Source: Chloroflexota bacterium (GTDB lineage Bacteria; Chloroflexota; Anaerolineae; J036; Brachytrichaceae). From it: a DNA stretch of 64,000 bases. The stretch covers positions 1-64,000 of the forward strand of contig JANXLU010000062.1 in assembly GCA_025354985.1 (NCBI GenBank). Reading direction: 5' to 3'. Shown here one piece after another: positions 49,569 through 58,707 of the stretch (positions within the stretch are counted from its first letter, which is position 1; each line of letters starts with the position of its first letter). Made by a program: the position numbers and the translations under genes. Under the pieces are notes generated by a model. It was not told the origin of the DNA. It did no database searches and saw only the letters and a program-made list of their open reading frames with translations.

Positions 49569-49589
49569 CCATGCAGTAGGATTAACACC

Positions 49590-50645
49590 ATGACGGGAAA
49601 TCAACTGCCTGTGAAGCTCACGTCGCTTGCGGCGTGCGCCGGGTGAGCGGGCAAGCTCAACCCTGAGACCCTGGCTGCCGTGTTGCAGCCACTGCAACAA
49701 AAATTCCAACCGGCAAACTATCCTGACTTGCTGGTGGGGCTGGACGCGCCCGATGATGCCACCGTATATAGGATCAATGAGCATCAGGCGATTGTCCAAA
49801 CGGTGGACTTCTTTTCGCCGGTCGTTGACGATCCCTATTACTTTGGCGCCATCGCAGCGGCCAATTCGATAAGCGATATCTATGCCATGGGTGGAGATCC
49901 CATCTTCGCCCTGAACATCCTGGCGGTTCCAGATGACCTGCCTACGGCGATAATCTCGGAAATTTTGCGTGGCGGCGCGGACAAGGCGGCCGAGGCGGGC
50001 ATCCCAATTGCCGGGGGTCACACTGTTCGCGACAAGGAACCCAAATATGGCCTTACGGTCACGGGTCTAATAAACCCGGCGGCCATCATGCCGAAGGGTG
50101 GCGCACGTGCTGGTGATGCGCTGATCCTAACCAAACCGCTCGGTGTCGGCGTGATCACCACCGCGCTCAAACGCGATCAGGCACATGCCGAACATGTGGC
50201 AGCGGCCATCTTAAGTATGGCCACGCTTAATAAAACCGCGGCGGCCGCGGCCCGGCGCGCAGGCGTGCGCGCCGCAACCGATATCACCGGCTTTGGTCTG
50301 CTCGGCCACGCCCTCGAAATGGCCAATCAGTCGGGCGTCAAATTTACATTTTCCTGGCCAGATCTTCCCTGGTTGGATGGCGCCCTGGAATACGCGCACG
50401 CATGGATTTTTCCAGGCGGTGCTTCCACCAATCAGGCCGCAGCCGCGGGACACGTCAGCTTCGACGATGGCTTGGAAGACTGGCAGCGCCTACTGCTGCA
50501 TGATCCCGAGACGTCTGGCGGCCTGCTGCTTGCGATTGCGCACGACAAAGCCGATGCACTGTTGTCTGATTTACACACGCACAACCAACCAGCGTGGCGG
50601 ATAGGATTTGTGCTCGAAGGGTCGGGAATTCGTGTGAACGCATAA
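49590..50645 (+). CDS. selD: Selenophosphate synthetase, selenocysteine-containing
   Basis: 351 residues if the in-frame TGA at 49644-49646 is read as Sec. The stretch TSLAACAGUAGKLNPE places it (residue 19) exactly where SelD has its catalytic Cys or Sec, three before the conserved Lys. Downstream: GLDAPDDATVYR, ANSISDIYAMGGDPIFALNILAVP, AGGHTVRDKEPKYGLTVTG, DITGFGLLGHALEMA and HDPETSGGLLLAI. AGGA lies nine bases before the ATG. A conventional call would start at the GTG at 49680 and lose the active site. Makes selenophosphate from selenide and ATP. Its presence implies the host has selA/selB/selC elsewhere. Confidence 0.9.
49672..49691 (+). promoter_or_regulatory. Candidate bacterial SECIS hairpin of selD
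   Basis: TGGCTGC (49672-49678) pairs perfectly with GCAGCCA (49685-49691) around a six-base loop CGUGUU that contains the expected G/U. The loop begins 33 bases after the UGA, within the usual range for SelB-recognised elements. Confidence 0.6.
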
Positions 50646-50738
50646 GACCACGCACCAACAGCCGTAAATGTCTGTTTGGCCGACGACTGTTGCGGTCTGT
50701 ATACCGCAGGGGCCAAGGGTTGTCACCGCGCCCGGGGT

Positions 50739-51695
50739 TTATGCCTGCACGGCCTGAATGCACACCCAATCCAGCATCTGCGTCGTGCCCGTATGCTTGA
50801 GGCCCGCCTTTTCAATCGCCGCAACCACGTCCGCCGCCTGGCTATCCAATATCCCGCTAAATATGAAGGCATGCCCAACCCTGAACATCCCCTGCCCAAG
50901 CAGCTTTATGATCACCGGGGCCAGGATATTTGCAACCACCACATGATATGGTCCGCGGACGCCCGGCGCATCCCAAGAACCAAGCGCCGCCGTTACCACT
51001 CCTGAAACGCCATTGGTGCTGGCATTCGCGGTGCCGGCGGCCACGGCCTCCTCCTCGATGTCCACACCCAGCACCTCGGCTGCACCGAGCTTTGCTGCGA
51101 TGATTGAAAGAATGGACGTGCCCGAGCCCACGTCAAGTACGCGCACGGGATCCGCAGCAACAGTAGCCAACAGTTGCGGCATGGCGGTTTCAAGCGCACC
51201 GGCGCACAATTGCGTCGTTGGGTGCAGCCCGGTACCGAACGCTTGCCCGGGATCCAGCAACAGGAGAATGTCATCCGCGCGCCGTTCCAAGGTGGCCGGG
51301 TCCACCCAGCTTGGGCAAATCAACACCCGGCTCCCGATTCGAAGGGGTTTGAAATTTTCCTTCCAGGTCTCCGCCCAATCCTCTCGCTGCACAATCTTAT
51401 AAGTGGGCATCGGCAACAGGGGCATGTGCTGATCACTCATAACCATGTTCATGCACCGAAGTGCAAACGCGACGCGCTCTTTGCGGTCTTCCAGCGTATC
51501 GTCATTCGGTAGATAGCCCCGGATAATCACCGGCCCGGTGGCATGCTCGTCCTCCCAGCGGTCAAAGCTGCGCTGCGGATCATTTAGTTGCTCCATCACC
51601 ACCCCGCCATCCACGTGGTCATGCAACGCATCGCTGATGGCCTCAGCCAGTTCGGGTGTTGTTTCAAGTGAGAGTTCAAGCCAGGAGTCGATCAT
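50739..51695 (-). CDS. prmA: Ribosomal protein L11 methyltransferase
   Basis: 318 residues. N-terminal L11-binding region with WLELSLETTPELAEAISDALHDHVDGGVV and REDWAETWKENFKPLRIG. The SAM domain has FGTGLHPTTQLC, VLDVGSGTSILSIIAAKLGAAEVLGVDI and the active NILAPVI block. Trimethylates L11 in E. coli. Followed 20 bases upstream on the same strand by an MFS transporter gene; no functional tie seen. Confidence 0.93.
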   Translation of the reverse strand: MIDSWLELSLETTPELAEAISDALHDHVDGGVVMEQLNDPQRSFDRWEDEHATGPVIIRGYLPNDDTLEDRKERVAFALRCMNMVMSDQHMPLLPMPTYKIVQREDWAETWKENFKPLRIGSRVLICPSWVDPATLERRADDILLLLDPGQAFGTGLHPTTQLCAGALETAMPQLLATVAADPVRVLDVGSGTSILSIIAAKLGAAEVLGVDIEEEAVAAGTANASTNGVSGVVTAALGSWDAPGVRGPYHVVVANILAPVIIKLLGQGMFRVGHAFIFSGILDSQAADVVAAIEKAGLKHTGTTQMLDWVCIQAVQA

Positions 51696-51715
51696 TGATT
51701 TGCCTTCAAAAAACG

Positions 51716-53011
51716 TCAGGGGGGTGCGCCAAGCGTAGCTGGACTACGTCGCAATCGGGAGCCAAATGCATACGCTCCAAGCATGATGGCACTCAGGATC
51801 ATTGCAATCGCCCCAACGGTAAACAAGAGGGAATAGCCAAATTGCACAACCGTAAAGCCACCGAAAAAAGCGATACTGGCAAAACCGAAACCTGCCAAGC
51901 CCTCCTGCATGCCATTCAGCGTGCCGTGCAACCGCCTTGGTGTGCGGGACATCACATAGACCATATAGGCCGCATAGCGCACGGGTGTTGAAAGCCAAAC
52001 CAAAATGTAACCGACGGAGGCCACCGCGGGAACGGCGATCCAAGCAAGCGGAAGCATTCCGGCGGCGGCGATGAGTAAGGCACAGATCACCGCTCCTGCA
52101 CCACCCAGTTTGCGAGTCAGCCAGGGAATTGCCAGCGCGGCCGGCAGACCAGATAGCTTGGACACCGCCTGAATCGCACCAATCGTAGCCGTGCTCACAT
52201 GCAGTTGGCTGTCCATATACACATTAAAAAACGTTTGAACGGCTCCGACACCCCCGACCTGTAAAAATCGCACCGCGCCGAAAAAGGCCAGCAGGGCCAG
52301 GGTGCTCTTGACGGGAACTGCCCCCGACGAAACCAATGATCCGGACTGACCGGCAAGCGCCACGTCATCCTGTGACACCACATTGCGCATGCGCGCAAGC
52401 ATGATCATGGGCACAATCAGCATCAGCGGGATGAGCCACAGCGTGGTTTGGTATGGCCCGGGCTGTGAAAGCTCGCCCACACCCAAAGATGACAGTAACG
52501 GCGGAAGGTTGCCGCCCAGCAAGCTGCCCCCAAAACCAAAGATGGCCACGGTGGCCGACTGGGCGGAGAATGCCGCGGTGCGCTGCTCCGGACTGGTTAT
52601 CGCACCCAAATATGGCACTGTGCACACAAAATATCCCGCCATTCCAATATTGGTGATCGCCGCAGACAGAATCAACACAAACGTCTGGAGTGAAACTGGT
52701 AGCAAACCCGCAGCTGGCACGAGCGCCGAACCAATCACGATCACAACCATCCCCAAACGCAGCATCCGGCGCACCCCGACAACATCGCTCAACCGCCCCA
52801 CAGGCAGGCAAGCCAGTGCAAATACGATCATGCCCACTGCGTTGATCGTGCCAACCAACTCAGGGCCATATCCCAGCCGCAACAAAAACAGGTTGTAGAT
52901 TACCGTGTTTATCCCACCGTCGAGCGTCACCGAGAGCACCGCCGTATTAATGAGGTGGCGCTTGACATCAACGTCAATCGAGGGCTGGCCGGCGCGCAGG
53001 GCTGTGAGCAA
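51716..53011 (-). CDS. MFS transporter
   Basis: 431 residues with twelve hydrophobic helices. The loop 2-3 signature region reads GRLSDVVGVRRMLRLG, close to the MFS motif GxLxDRxGRR. No family-specific residues allow a substrate to be named. A second-half loop has RKLGGAG. prmA follows on the same strand 20 bases downstream. Confidence 0.87.
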   Translation of the reverse strand: MLTALRAGQPSIDVDVKRHLINTAVLSVTLDGGINTVIYNLFLLRLGYGPELVGTINAVGMIVFALACLPVGRLSDVVGVRRMLRLGMVVIVIGSALVPAAGLLPVSLQTFVLILSAAITNIGMAGYFVCTVPYLGAITSPEQRTAAFSAQSATVAIFGFGGSLLGGNLPPLLSSLGVGELSQPGPYQTTLWLIPLMLIVPMIMLARMRNVVSQDDVALAGQSGSLVSSGAVPVKSTLALLAFFGAVRFLQVGGVGAVQTFFNVYMDSQLHVSTATIGAIQAVSKLSGLPAALAIPWLTRKLGGAGAVICALLIAAAGMLPLAWIAVPAVASVGYILVWLSTPVRYAAYMVYVMSRTPRRLHGTLNGMQEGLAGFGFASIAFFGGFTVVQFGYSLLFTVGAIAMILSAIMLGAYAFGSRLRRSPATLGAPP

Positions 53012-53067
53012 TTGGGCTACGGGGTTGCCGTTCCGGTTGGATCCGGGACGACAACCAGGTTCACACG

Positions 53068-53793
53068 TTAGGCTTCGACCTTGAAAGGGTTGAAGTCAGT
53101 GTCGCGGTCATACGTATCCACGCTTTCCGACTTCTTGAGAAAATTTACAACGGCATAGGTGATTGGCGTAAACACCACTTCAACGCCGACCTTAAACACA
53201 TAGTTCGAGATGATCAGCGTCACAAGATCCGCCTGCGGCAACACCCCCAGAAAGGCCACAAGCGCAAAGACCATTGTGTCGAGGCCCTCGCCAACCAGCG
53301 TGCTGCCGATCGTTCGAAGCCACAGGAGTTTGCCGCTGGTCATAATCTTGAGCTTTGCCAAAATAAAGTCGTTTGAGAATGAACCCACAAAGAATGCCAG
53401 CAGGCTGCCAGCCACAATTCGACCCGTCAGGCCAAGGATTTTGTCAAACGCATCCTGGCCGTAGTTTGCAATCCCAGCGACCGGATCACCGGCCGCATTG
53501 GTGGTGCGCCAAAACTCGGTCCCCGGCAGCACACCCACGATCATCAGGATTGCGGACATCAGGAACAAACAAACGAACCCAATCCAGATGACCCGACGTG
53601 AAGTCTTGTAGCCATATACCTCCGTCAGAACATCATCAAAGATATAGCTCAACGGGAAAATAAGGGTGCCCGCATCAAATTCCAACCGGCCGATGGACAC
53701 GAGTTTGGCGCTCGATGCAATATTGCTCACAAGCAATACTGCAACGAACAGCCCGATAATAAGATCGAGATGCTTGAATGATTTTGTTTGCAT
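53068..53793 (-). CDS. Queuosine precursor transporter, VUT/YhhQ family
   Basis: 241 residues from the ATG at 53793; longer versions of this frame are antisense to serS and rejected. About six helices, with the family pattern SSAKLVSIGRLEFDAGTLIFPLSYIFDDVLTEVYGYKTSRRVIW and VAGSLLAFFVGSFSNDFILAKLK. YhhQ takes up pre-Q0/pre-Q1 in E. coli. No queuosine genes are nearby. Its start is 72 bases from the serS stop on the same strand. Confidence 0.88.
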   Translation of the reverse strand: MQTKSFKHLDLIIGLFVAVLLVSNIASSAKLVSIGRLEFDAGTLIFPLSYIFDDVLTEVYGYKTSRRVIWIGFVCLFLMSAILMIVGVLPGTEFWRTTNAAGDPVAGIANYGQDAFDKILGLTGRIVAGSLLAFFVGSFSNDFILAKLKIMTSGKLLWLRTIGSTLVGEGLDTMVFALVAFLGVLPQADLVTLIISNYVFKVGVEVVFTPITYAVVNFLKKSESVDTYDRDTDFNPFKVEA

Positions 53794-53864
53794 GAAGACC
53801 CATCTTGGCGGGAGAACAGCCCGCGGACAGGGGGAACAATTATCCCTGATACCGGTCGGCGGCG

Positions 53865-55139
53865 CTAACTTGCCCGGATAACGTCGGTACCAACAAATGA
53901 CCGCAATACCTCGGGGACCACGATGGAGCCGTCCCGTTGCTGATAGTTCTCCATGATTGCAATCATTGTGCGGGGCATGCCCAAACCGCTGCCATTCAAC
54001 GTGTGCACAAACTCCGCCTTGGCGCCTTTCTCCCGGCGAAATTTGATATTGGCACGGCGGGCTTGAAAATCCCCGACGTTGCTTACGGAGCTCACCTCGA
54101 GCCACTCCTTGCAGCCGGGCGCCCAGACCTCAATGTCATAAGTAATGCGCGAGCCAAACCCGATATCTCCGCTGCAAAGCTGCTTCACACGATATGTGAA
54201 TCCCAAGCGGGCGCAGGTGGCCTCGGCATCCTCGCGCATTTTCTCAAGCTCTGCATCGCTGTTCTCGGGGAGGGAGAAGGTATACATCTCGACCTTGTCA
54301 AATTGGTAGCCGCGCTTAATCCCGCGCAGATCCTTGCCAGCGCTCATCTTTTCGCGCCGAAAGCACGGCGTGTAGGCGGTATAGCGCAGTGGAAAATCGC
54401 CAGAGTCCAGAATTTCCTCACCATGCAAGTTGGTCAGTGGAACCTCGGCAGTCGGTACCAACCAAAGATCATCTTCAACGTCATGGTAAATATTGTCGAT
54501 AAATTTGGGCAGTTGGCCGGCCGCCTCTAGGGTATGCTTTTTCACCACAAACGGCAGATAGCGCTCGGCATAGCCCTGCGTCGTATGCAAATCAAGCATA
54601 AAGGCGATAAGCGCACGCTGCAGACGGGCAGCCGCGCCATTGAGCACATAGAACCGGCTGCCGCTCAGCTTTGTGCCGCGTTCAAAATCAATCAGACCCA
54701 ATCGTGTCCCGAGATCCCAATGGGGAGTGGCCTCAAAATCCAACTCAGGATGCGAGCCTTCCACCACGCGGAGAATGACATTATGATCTTCATCCGGGCC
54801 AATCGGTGTGCGCGGATCAGTCAGGTTGGGAATGGTCATCATCGTCGCGTTGAGACCGGTCTCAATCCGACTCAGGTCCGTCTCAAGCGCGGTGATGCGC
54901 TCGCCCACTTCGCGCATCTCAGTCTTCTTGGTCTCGCGCGCTGCCGCATCGGCCATACGGCCAATCTCCTTGCTGACCATGTTGCGCGTTCCGCGCAGTG
55001 CCTCGCTCTGAGACAAAATTTCCCGCCGTCGCGCATCAAGCTTCAGCACCGCATCAACCAATTCGGGTTTGTCGCCACGATTGGAAAGAGAAGTGCGTAC
55101 CGTATCGGGCTGGGTTCGAATGATGTTGAGGTCGATCAT
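53865..55139 (-). CDS. serS: Seryl-tRNA synthetase
   Basis: 424 residues from the ATG at 55139, the normal SerRS length (upstream in-frame extension lies beyond the promoter). The N-terminal long coiled-coil arm (about 28-105) grips the tRNA variable arm. Class II motif 2 is TPCFRREKMSAGKDLRGIKRGYQFDKVEMYTF and motif 3 is GSGLGMPRTMIAIMENYQQRDGSI; VPTAEVPLTNLH is the seryl-adenylate TxE-type loop. A TAGAAT box precedes it closely. Divergent from the Nif3-like gene. Confidence 0.96.
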   Translation of the reverse strand: MIDLNIIRTQPDTVRTSLSNRGDKPELVDAVLKLDARRREILSQSEALRGTRNMVSKEIGRMADAAARETKKTEMREVGERITALETDLSRIETGLNATMMTIPNLTDPRTPIGPDEDHNVILRVVEGSHPELDFEATPHWDLGTRLGLIDFERGTKLSGSRFYVLNGAAARLQRALIAFMLDLHTTQGYAERYLPFVVKKHTLEAAGQLPKFIDNIYHDVEDDLWLVPTAEVPLTNLHGEEILDSGDFPLRYTAYTPCFRREKMSAGKDLRGIKRGYQFDKVEMYTFSLPENSDAELEKMREDAEATCARLGFTYRVKQLCSGDIGFGSRITYDIEVWAPGCKEWLEVSSVSNVGDFQARRANIKFRREKGAKAEFVHTLNGSGLGMPRTMIAIMENYQQRDGSIVVPEVLRSFVGTDVIRAS

Positions 55140-55153
55140 GGTGTCAATCATTA

Positions 55154-55159
55154 ATTCTA
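55154..55159 (-). promoter_or_regulatory. serS -10 box
   Basis: TAGAAT on the minus strand, 14 bases before the chosen ATG. An in-frame ATG two bases after the box would lie upstream of the expected transcription start and is therefore not used. Confidence 0.5.
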
Positions 55160-55196
55160 TTAGATGCACCATTGGATGCTTATGACCGTGAACAGG

Positions 55197-55202
55197 TAAA
55201 GT
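55197..55202 (+). promoter_or_regulatory. -10 box nine bases before the Nif3-like gene
   Basis: TAAAGT ends nine bases before the ATG at 55212; leaderless or nearly so. Confidence 0.45.
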
Positions 55203-55211
55203 AGACCCACC

Positions 55212-55982
55212 ATGCATCGAACAGACCTTGTAAGCTACCTTGACGACTATATGCACATCGGACAGTACTCCGATCGGAGTAACAATGGGCTGCAGGTGCA
55301 AGGCGTGACCGAAGTTACCCGGGTGGCGGTGGCGGTTGATGCCTGCATCGCATCTTTTCGGCAGGCGACTGACTGGGGTGCGCATATGCTGATCACGCAC
55401 CACGGGTTGTTTTGGAGCGAACACATGCAACTAATCGGACCACATCTTGATCGGGTGCGCCTGTTGATTGAAGCAGGGCTCTCGCTCTACGCTGCCCACA
55501 TACCTCTGGATGCCCACCCGGAGGTCGGCAACAACATTCAACTTGCGAATATGATCGGGCTTGCCAGCGTGGTTCCGTGGGGCGCCTATAAAAACACCAC
55601 TATCGGCTTTTTAGGAGACCTGCCGGTGCCTGAACGTGTTTCCGACTTATATCAGCGGTTGGAAGATCAAATCGGCGAAGGCAACCTAATCCAAGCCCGC
55701 ACCTCGGCGCCCATTCCGGCACACGCGCTATGCAGCCGAGTGGCCATTTGCAGCGGTTTCGGCGTAAGCATGATCGACGATGCCGTTGCTGCGGGTGCAG
55801 ACACCCTTATCACCGGTGAAACCAGCCACCAGTGGTATCAGATGGTTGCTGAGCGCGATCTAAATGTCATTTATGCCGGGCATTACGCCACTGAAACAGT
55901 CGGCGTCAAGGCCCTGGCACGTCATCTGGAGGCGCGCTTCGATCTCGCCACCACGTTTATCGACTTGCCCACCGGTTTGTAA
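55212..55982 (+). CDS. Nif3-like dinuclear metal centre protein
   Basis: 256 residues of the Nif3/YbgI family, hexameric toroids with a two-metal site. Metal-ligand regions: MLITHHGLFW (His-His), AHIPLDAHPEVGNN (Asp), and the C-terminal GHYATETVGVKAL (His and Glu). The compact form without the inserted PII-like domain. Sometimes annotated GTP cyclohydrolase 1 type 2, though the activity is not general. Precedes the S41 proteases by 11 bases and may be in one unit with them. Confidence 0.92.
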   Translation: MHRTDLVSYLDDYMHIGQYSDRSNNGLQVQGVTEVTRVAVAVDACIASFRQATDWGAHMLITHHGLFWSEHMQLIGPHLDRVRLLIEAGLSLYAAHIPLDAHPEVGNNIQLANMIGLASVVPWGAYKNTTIGFLGDLPVPERVSDLYQRLEDQIGEGNLIQARTSAPIPAHALCSRVAICSGFGVSMIDDAVAAGADTLITGETSHQWYQMVAERDLNVIYAGHYATETVGVKALARHLEARFDLATTFIDLPTGL

Positions 55983-55993
55983 GGAGGCTCAGG

Positions 55994-57415
55994 ATGGTAG
56001 GTGCGATCAGAATGGATCATTGGATCCTGTTCCACTCTCATGAAAATGCCCTAAGCTTCAGCCCAATGAACAAGGTCCCCTCGACCATGCTGCTCGGTGC
56101 CTGGACGCTGCTTGCCTTTACCTTGGGCTGGGCAGCGCGGCCACTCGCGCGCGACATCCCCGCCCAAATTAACGCTTTGACGGCACGCGTTCAAGCCGCC
56201 GTGCCCGGCCCTGCGGCTGGGCCATCGGTCCAACCGTCGACATCCATAGTGCCGGCTGACAAGCCATTTGCCACTGCAACCGCCAATCCCAGCCACCCGT
56301 TGTTTGCGGTCTCCACGCCCAACGCCGCATATATGGCCCGAACGTCAAGCGCACAGCCACTGCTGGAAGAGGCTTGGAGCAAGGTAACCGAGAGCTTTGT
56401 GGGCGATCTGCCAAACAATCAACAGCGCGATGCCGCGGCGATTCAAGGCGCCCTCGCGCTTCTCGGTGACAAATACACGGTGTATTTACCGCCCGCTGGT
56501 CGGGCAACCGAGCGTGAACACTACGCCGGCAAGTTTGGCGGCATAGGGGTCACGATCCAGCTTCTGGCGGATGGTCGCTCGCAACTCGCACCCGTGCGGA
56601 ACACGCCCGCAGACCGGGCCGGCGTCCAAAAAGGGGACATCCTGGAATCGGTGGATGGTTGGGTCATTCCGCCCGGCGCCGACTTTACGGAAATTGCGGC
56701 ACGCGTGCGCGGTGAGCCCGGCACAAGCGTCACTATTGGCGTGCTCCGCGGCACGGACCATATCGTCATCAAAATCATCCGGGATCAGATCAATACCCCA
56801 TCCGTGGATTGGACCGTGATCACCGACACTGCGCGCACGACCGTGACTGTTGGCTATATTCACATCTCTTCTTTTACAGATCGCACTGGTATCGAGACAC
56901 GCCAGGCCATCACCGAGTTAGCCGCAGCTGGTGCAAGCGCCTGGCTGTTGGACTTGCGGAACAACGGGGGCGGTCTGCTGTCCAGCGCAACCGACGTGGC
57001 CAGCCAGTTTCTAAAGGACGGCAACGTGTTGATCGAATCCAAGCGCTCCGGCGAAAATAGCTGGCCGGTCACAAAAGGCGGATTGTTGACCGAGGCAAAC
57101 CAACCCCTGGTTGTGCTCGTAAACAAGCAAACCGCAAGCGCCAGCGAGATCGTCGCTGCAGCCTTGCAGGACGCCCATCGCGGCGCGATCCTGGGCGAGC
57201 GCACCTTTGGCAAGGGCGTGGTGCAACTACTGTATGACCTCAGTGATGGATCGAGCGTGCATGTCACAAGTTCACGCTGGTTCTCACCCAATCGCCGCAC
57301 CATCGACGGCGTGGGCGTTATACCGGATATTGACTTGCCGGCCTCGGTGCCGGGCACAAACCAACAAGCTGATTACCAGCTTGACCGCGCGCTCGTTGAA
57401 CTAAACTTGAAATGA
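55994..57415 (+). CDS. S41 C-terminal processing protease, copy 1
   Basis: 473 residues. The ATG at 55994 has AAGGAGG six bases before it, the strongest ribosome site in this region, so it is kept although an inner ATG (56066) directly precedes the membrane helix (about 31-50). Order: anchor, Ala/Pro/Ser linker, PDZ domain (FGGIGVTIQLL...DRAGVQKGDILESVDGW), protease core. The catalytic dyad is Ser in TASASEIVAAAL and Lys in RTFGKGVVQ. Acts outside the membrane on protein C termini. Overlaps copy 2 in ATGA. Confidence 0.92.
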   Translation: MVGAIRMDHWILFHSHENALSFSPMNKVPSTMLLGAWTLLAFTLGWAARPLARDIPAQINALTARVQAAVPGPAAGPSVQPSTSIVPADKPFATATANPSHPLFAVSTPNAAYMARTSSAQPLLEEAWSKVTESFVGDLPNNQQRDAAAIQGALALLGDKYTVYLPPAGRATEREHYAGKFGGIGVTIQLLADGRSQLAPVRNTPADRAGVQKGDILESVDGWVIPPGADFTEIAARVRGEPGTSVTIGVLRGTDHIVIKIIRDQINTPSVDWTVITDTARTTVTVGYIHISSFTDRTGIETRQAITELAAAGASAWLLDLRNNGGGLLSSATDVASQFLKDGNVLIESKRSGENSWPVTKGGLLTEANQPLVVLVNKQTASASEIVAAALQDAHRGAILGERTFGKGVVQLLYDLSDGSSVHVTSSRWFSPNRRTIDGVGVIPDIDLPASVPGTNQQADYQLDRALVELNLK

Positions 57416-58704
57416 CCCCGCAATTGCCCTCCCCCCAAACTCCGCCATCCAATCAACTGGCGCGAAACGCGATCGTTGGCTTGCTCGCGCTGTTGCTTGG
57501 CGCTTTGATTTTCCTGGTCGGCGTGTCAGTGGGCGTCGCCGCTTCCCGTGGGTTTAGCTTTCCGGGTAGCTCGCCATTTGCGCAGAGCCAGCGGATTGAC
57601 GGCACGCCCGGTATCACGCGCACAGCCAGCCTGAATATTCCGCAAATGACTGACGTGATGGCGCGTCTCAAAACCCAGTTCTACGGTGATTTTCCAACCG
57701 ATGATACGCTCACCGACGGCGCATTGCGGGGATTGGTGGCGACTTTTGGCGATCAGTTCACACAATATGTTGATCCAAAGTTTGCGAAAATCATCGAGCA
57801 GGACAGCGCCGGTCAATTTGAAGGTGTGGGGGCCACGCTGCGTGCCGGCAAAAACGGTGGTGGTGTGCAAATCATTCGTGTTTTTGACGGCTCACCCGCC
57901 GCCAAGGGTGGTGTGCAAAACGGCGATTTCATCCAGGCGGTCAATGGCGTGCGTGTTACGGAGCTGGGTGTGAATGAGGTGGCCGCGTTGGTGCGTGGCA
58001 CGCGGGGCACCACGGTCACGGTAAGCATCCGACGCGAGCCCCAACCCAAACCGTTTGACCTGATCCTAACCCGCGACCGAATCGTCATTCCAGTGGTCAC
58101 GAGCAAAATCATCGAAGCCGCCGGCGGAAAAATTGCGTACGCCCAACTTAACGACTTTAGCGCCAATAGCGCCGCGCAATTGACCGAGGCCATCGACGGA
58201 CTCTTAAAACAGAACCCGCGGGGCCTGGTGCTGGACCTGCGTAACAACGGCGGCGGATTGTTGGATCAAGCCACGAAGATCGGCGACCTTTTTCTCAAGG
58301 AAGGCGTGTTCATCATTCAACGCGACTACAGTGGTAAGGAAGAGCGGCGCAGCACCACGGATACCGGGATTGCCCAGGACATTCCCATGGTCGTCCTTGT
58401 TAACAATGGTTCCGCAAGCGCAGCCGAGGTTTTGGCCGGCGCCATACAGGATTACAAACGCGGCACCTTGATTGGCGAGCAAACATTTGGCAAGGGCAGC
58501 GTGCAGTTGCCTCAAAGCCTGCCAAATGGCGGTCAGTTGCGGATCACAATACAACATTGGTTTACCCCGCTTAACAGGGGAATCCATGGTGTGGGAATTG
58601 CTCCGGATTACGTGGTGCCGCGCACCCTTGATGATGAGCGCGCCAACAAGGATCCGCAACTGGACGCCGCGCTCGCGCTTTTGCTTGAGGGTAAAGCCCC
58701 TTAA
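57412..58704 (+). CDS. S41 C-terminal processing protease, copy 2
   Basis: 430 residues, same plan as the preceding gene: membrane anchor at about 20-42, PDZ domain with FEGVGATLRAGKNGGGVQIIRVFDGSPAAKGGVQNGDFIQAVNG, and the serine protease core with Ser in GSASAAEVLAGAI and Lys in QTFGKGSVQLP. Sequence similarity to copy 1 is clear but not close, pointing to an old duplication. Both keep the Ser-Lys dyad. Confidence 0.93.
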   Translation: MTPQLPSPQTPPSNQLARNAIVGLLALLLGALIFLVGVSVGVAASRGFSFPGSSPFAQSQRIDGTPGITRTASLNIPQMTDVMARLKTQFYGDFPTDDTLTDGALRGLVATFGDQFTQYVDPKFAKIIEQDSAGQFEGVGATLRAGKNGGGVQIIRVFDGSPAAKGGVQNGDFIQAVNGVRVTELGVNEVAALVRGTRGTTVTVSIRREPQPKPFDLILTRDRIVIPVVTSKIIEAAGGKIAYAQLNDFSANSAAQLTEAIDGLLKQNPRGLVLDLRNNGGGLLDQATKIGDLFLKEGVFIIQRDYSGKEERRSTTDTGIAQDIPMVVLVNNGSASAAEVLAGAIQDYKRGTLIGEQTFGKGSVQLPQSLPNGGQLRITIQHWFTPLNRGIHGVGIAPDYVVPRTLDDERANKDPQLDAALALLLEGKAP

Positions 58705-58707
58705 ACC

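Noticed and set aside
49680-50645. selD starting at the GTG at 49680
   Set aside because: This start would remove the catalytic Cys/Sec region and the conserved Lys that are clearly encoded just upstream across the UGA.
53794-54105. Longer N terminus for the VUT transporter
   Set aside because: The extra 104 residues overlap the serS 3' end and show no family pattern; the membrane protein starts naturally at 53793.
55140-55430. Longer N terminus for SerRS
   Set aside because: It lies upstream of the -10 box and overlaps the divergent Nif3-like gene; SerRS has normal length from 55139.
55212-55982. GTP cyclohydrolase function for the Nif3-like protein
   Set aside because: Only the metal-binding fold can be seen; the named activity has been shown for few members.
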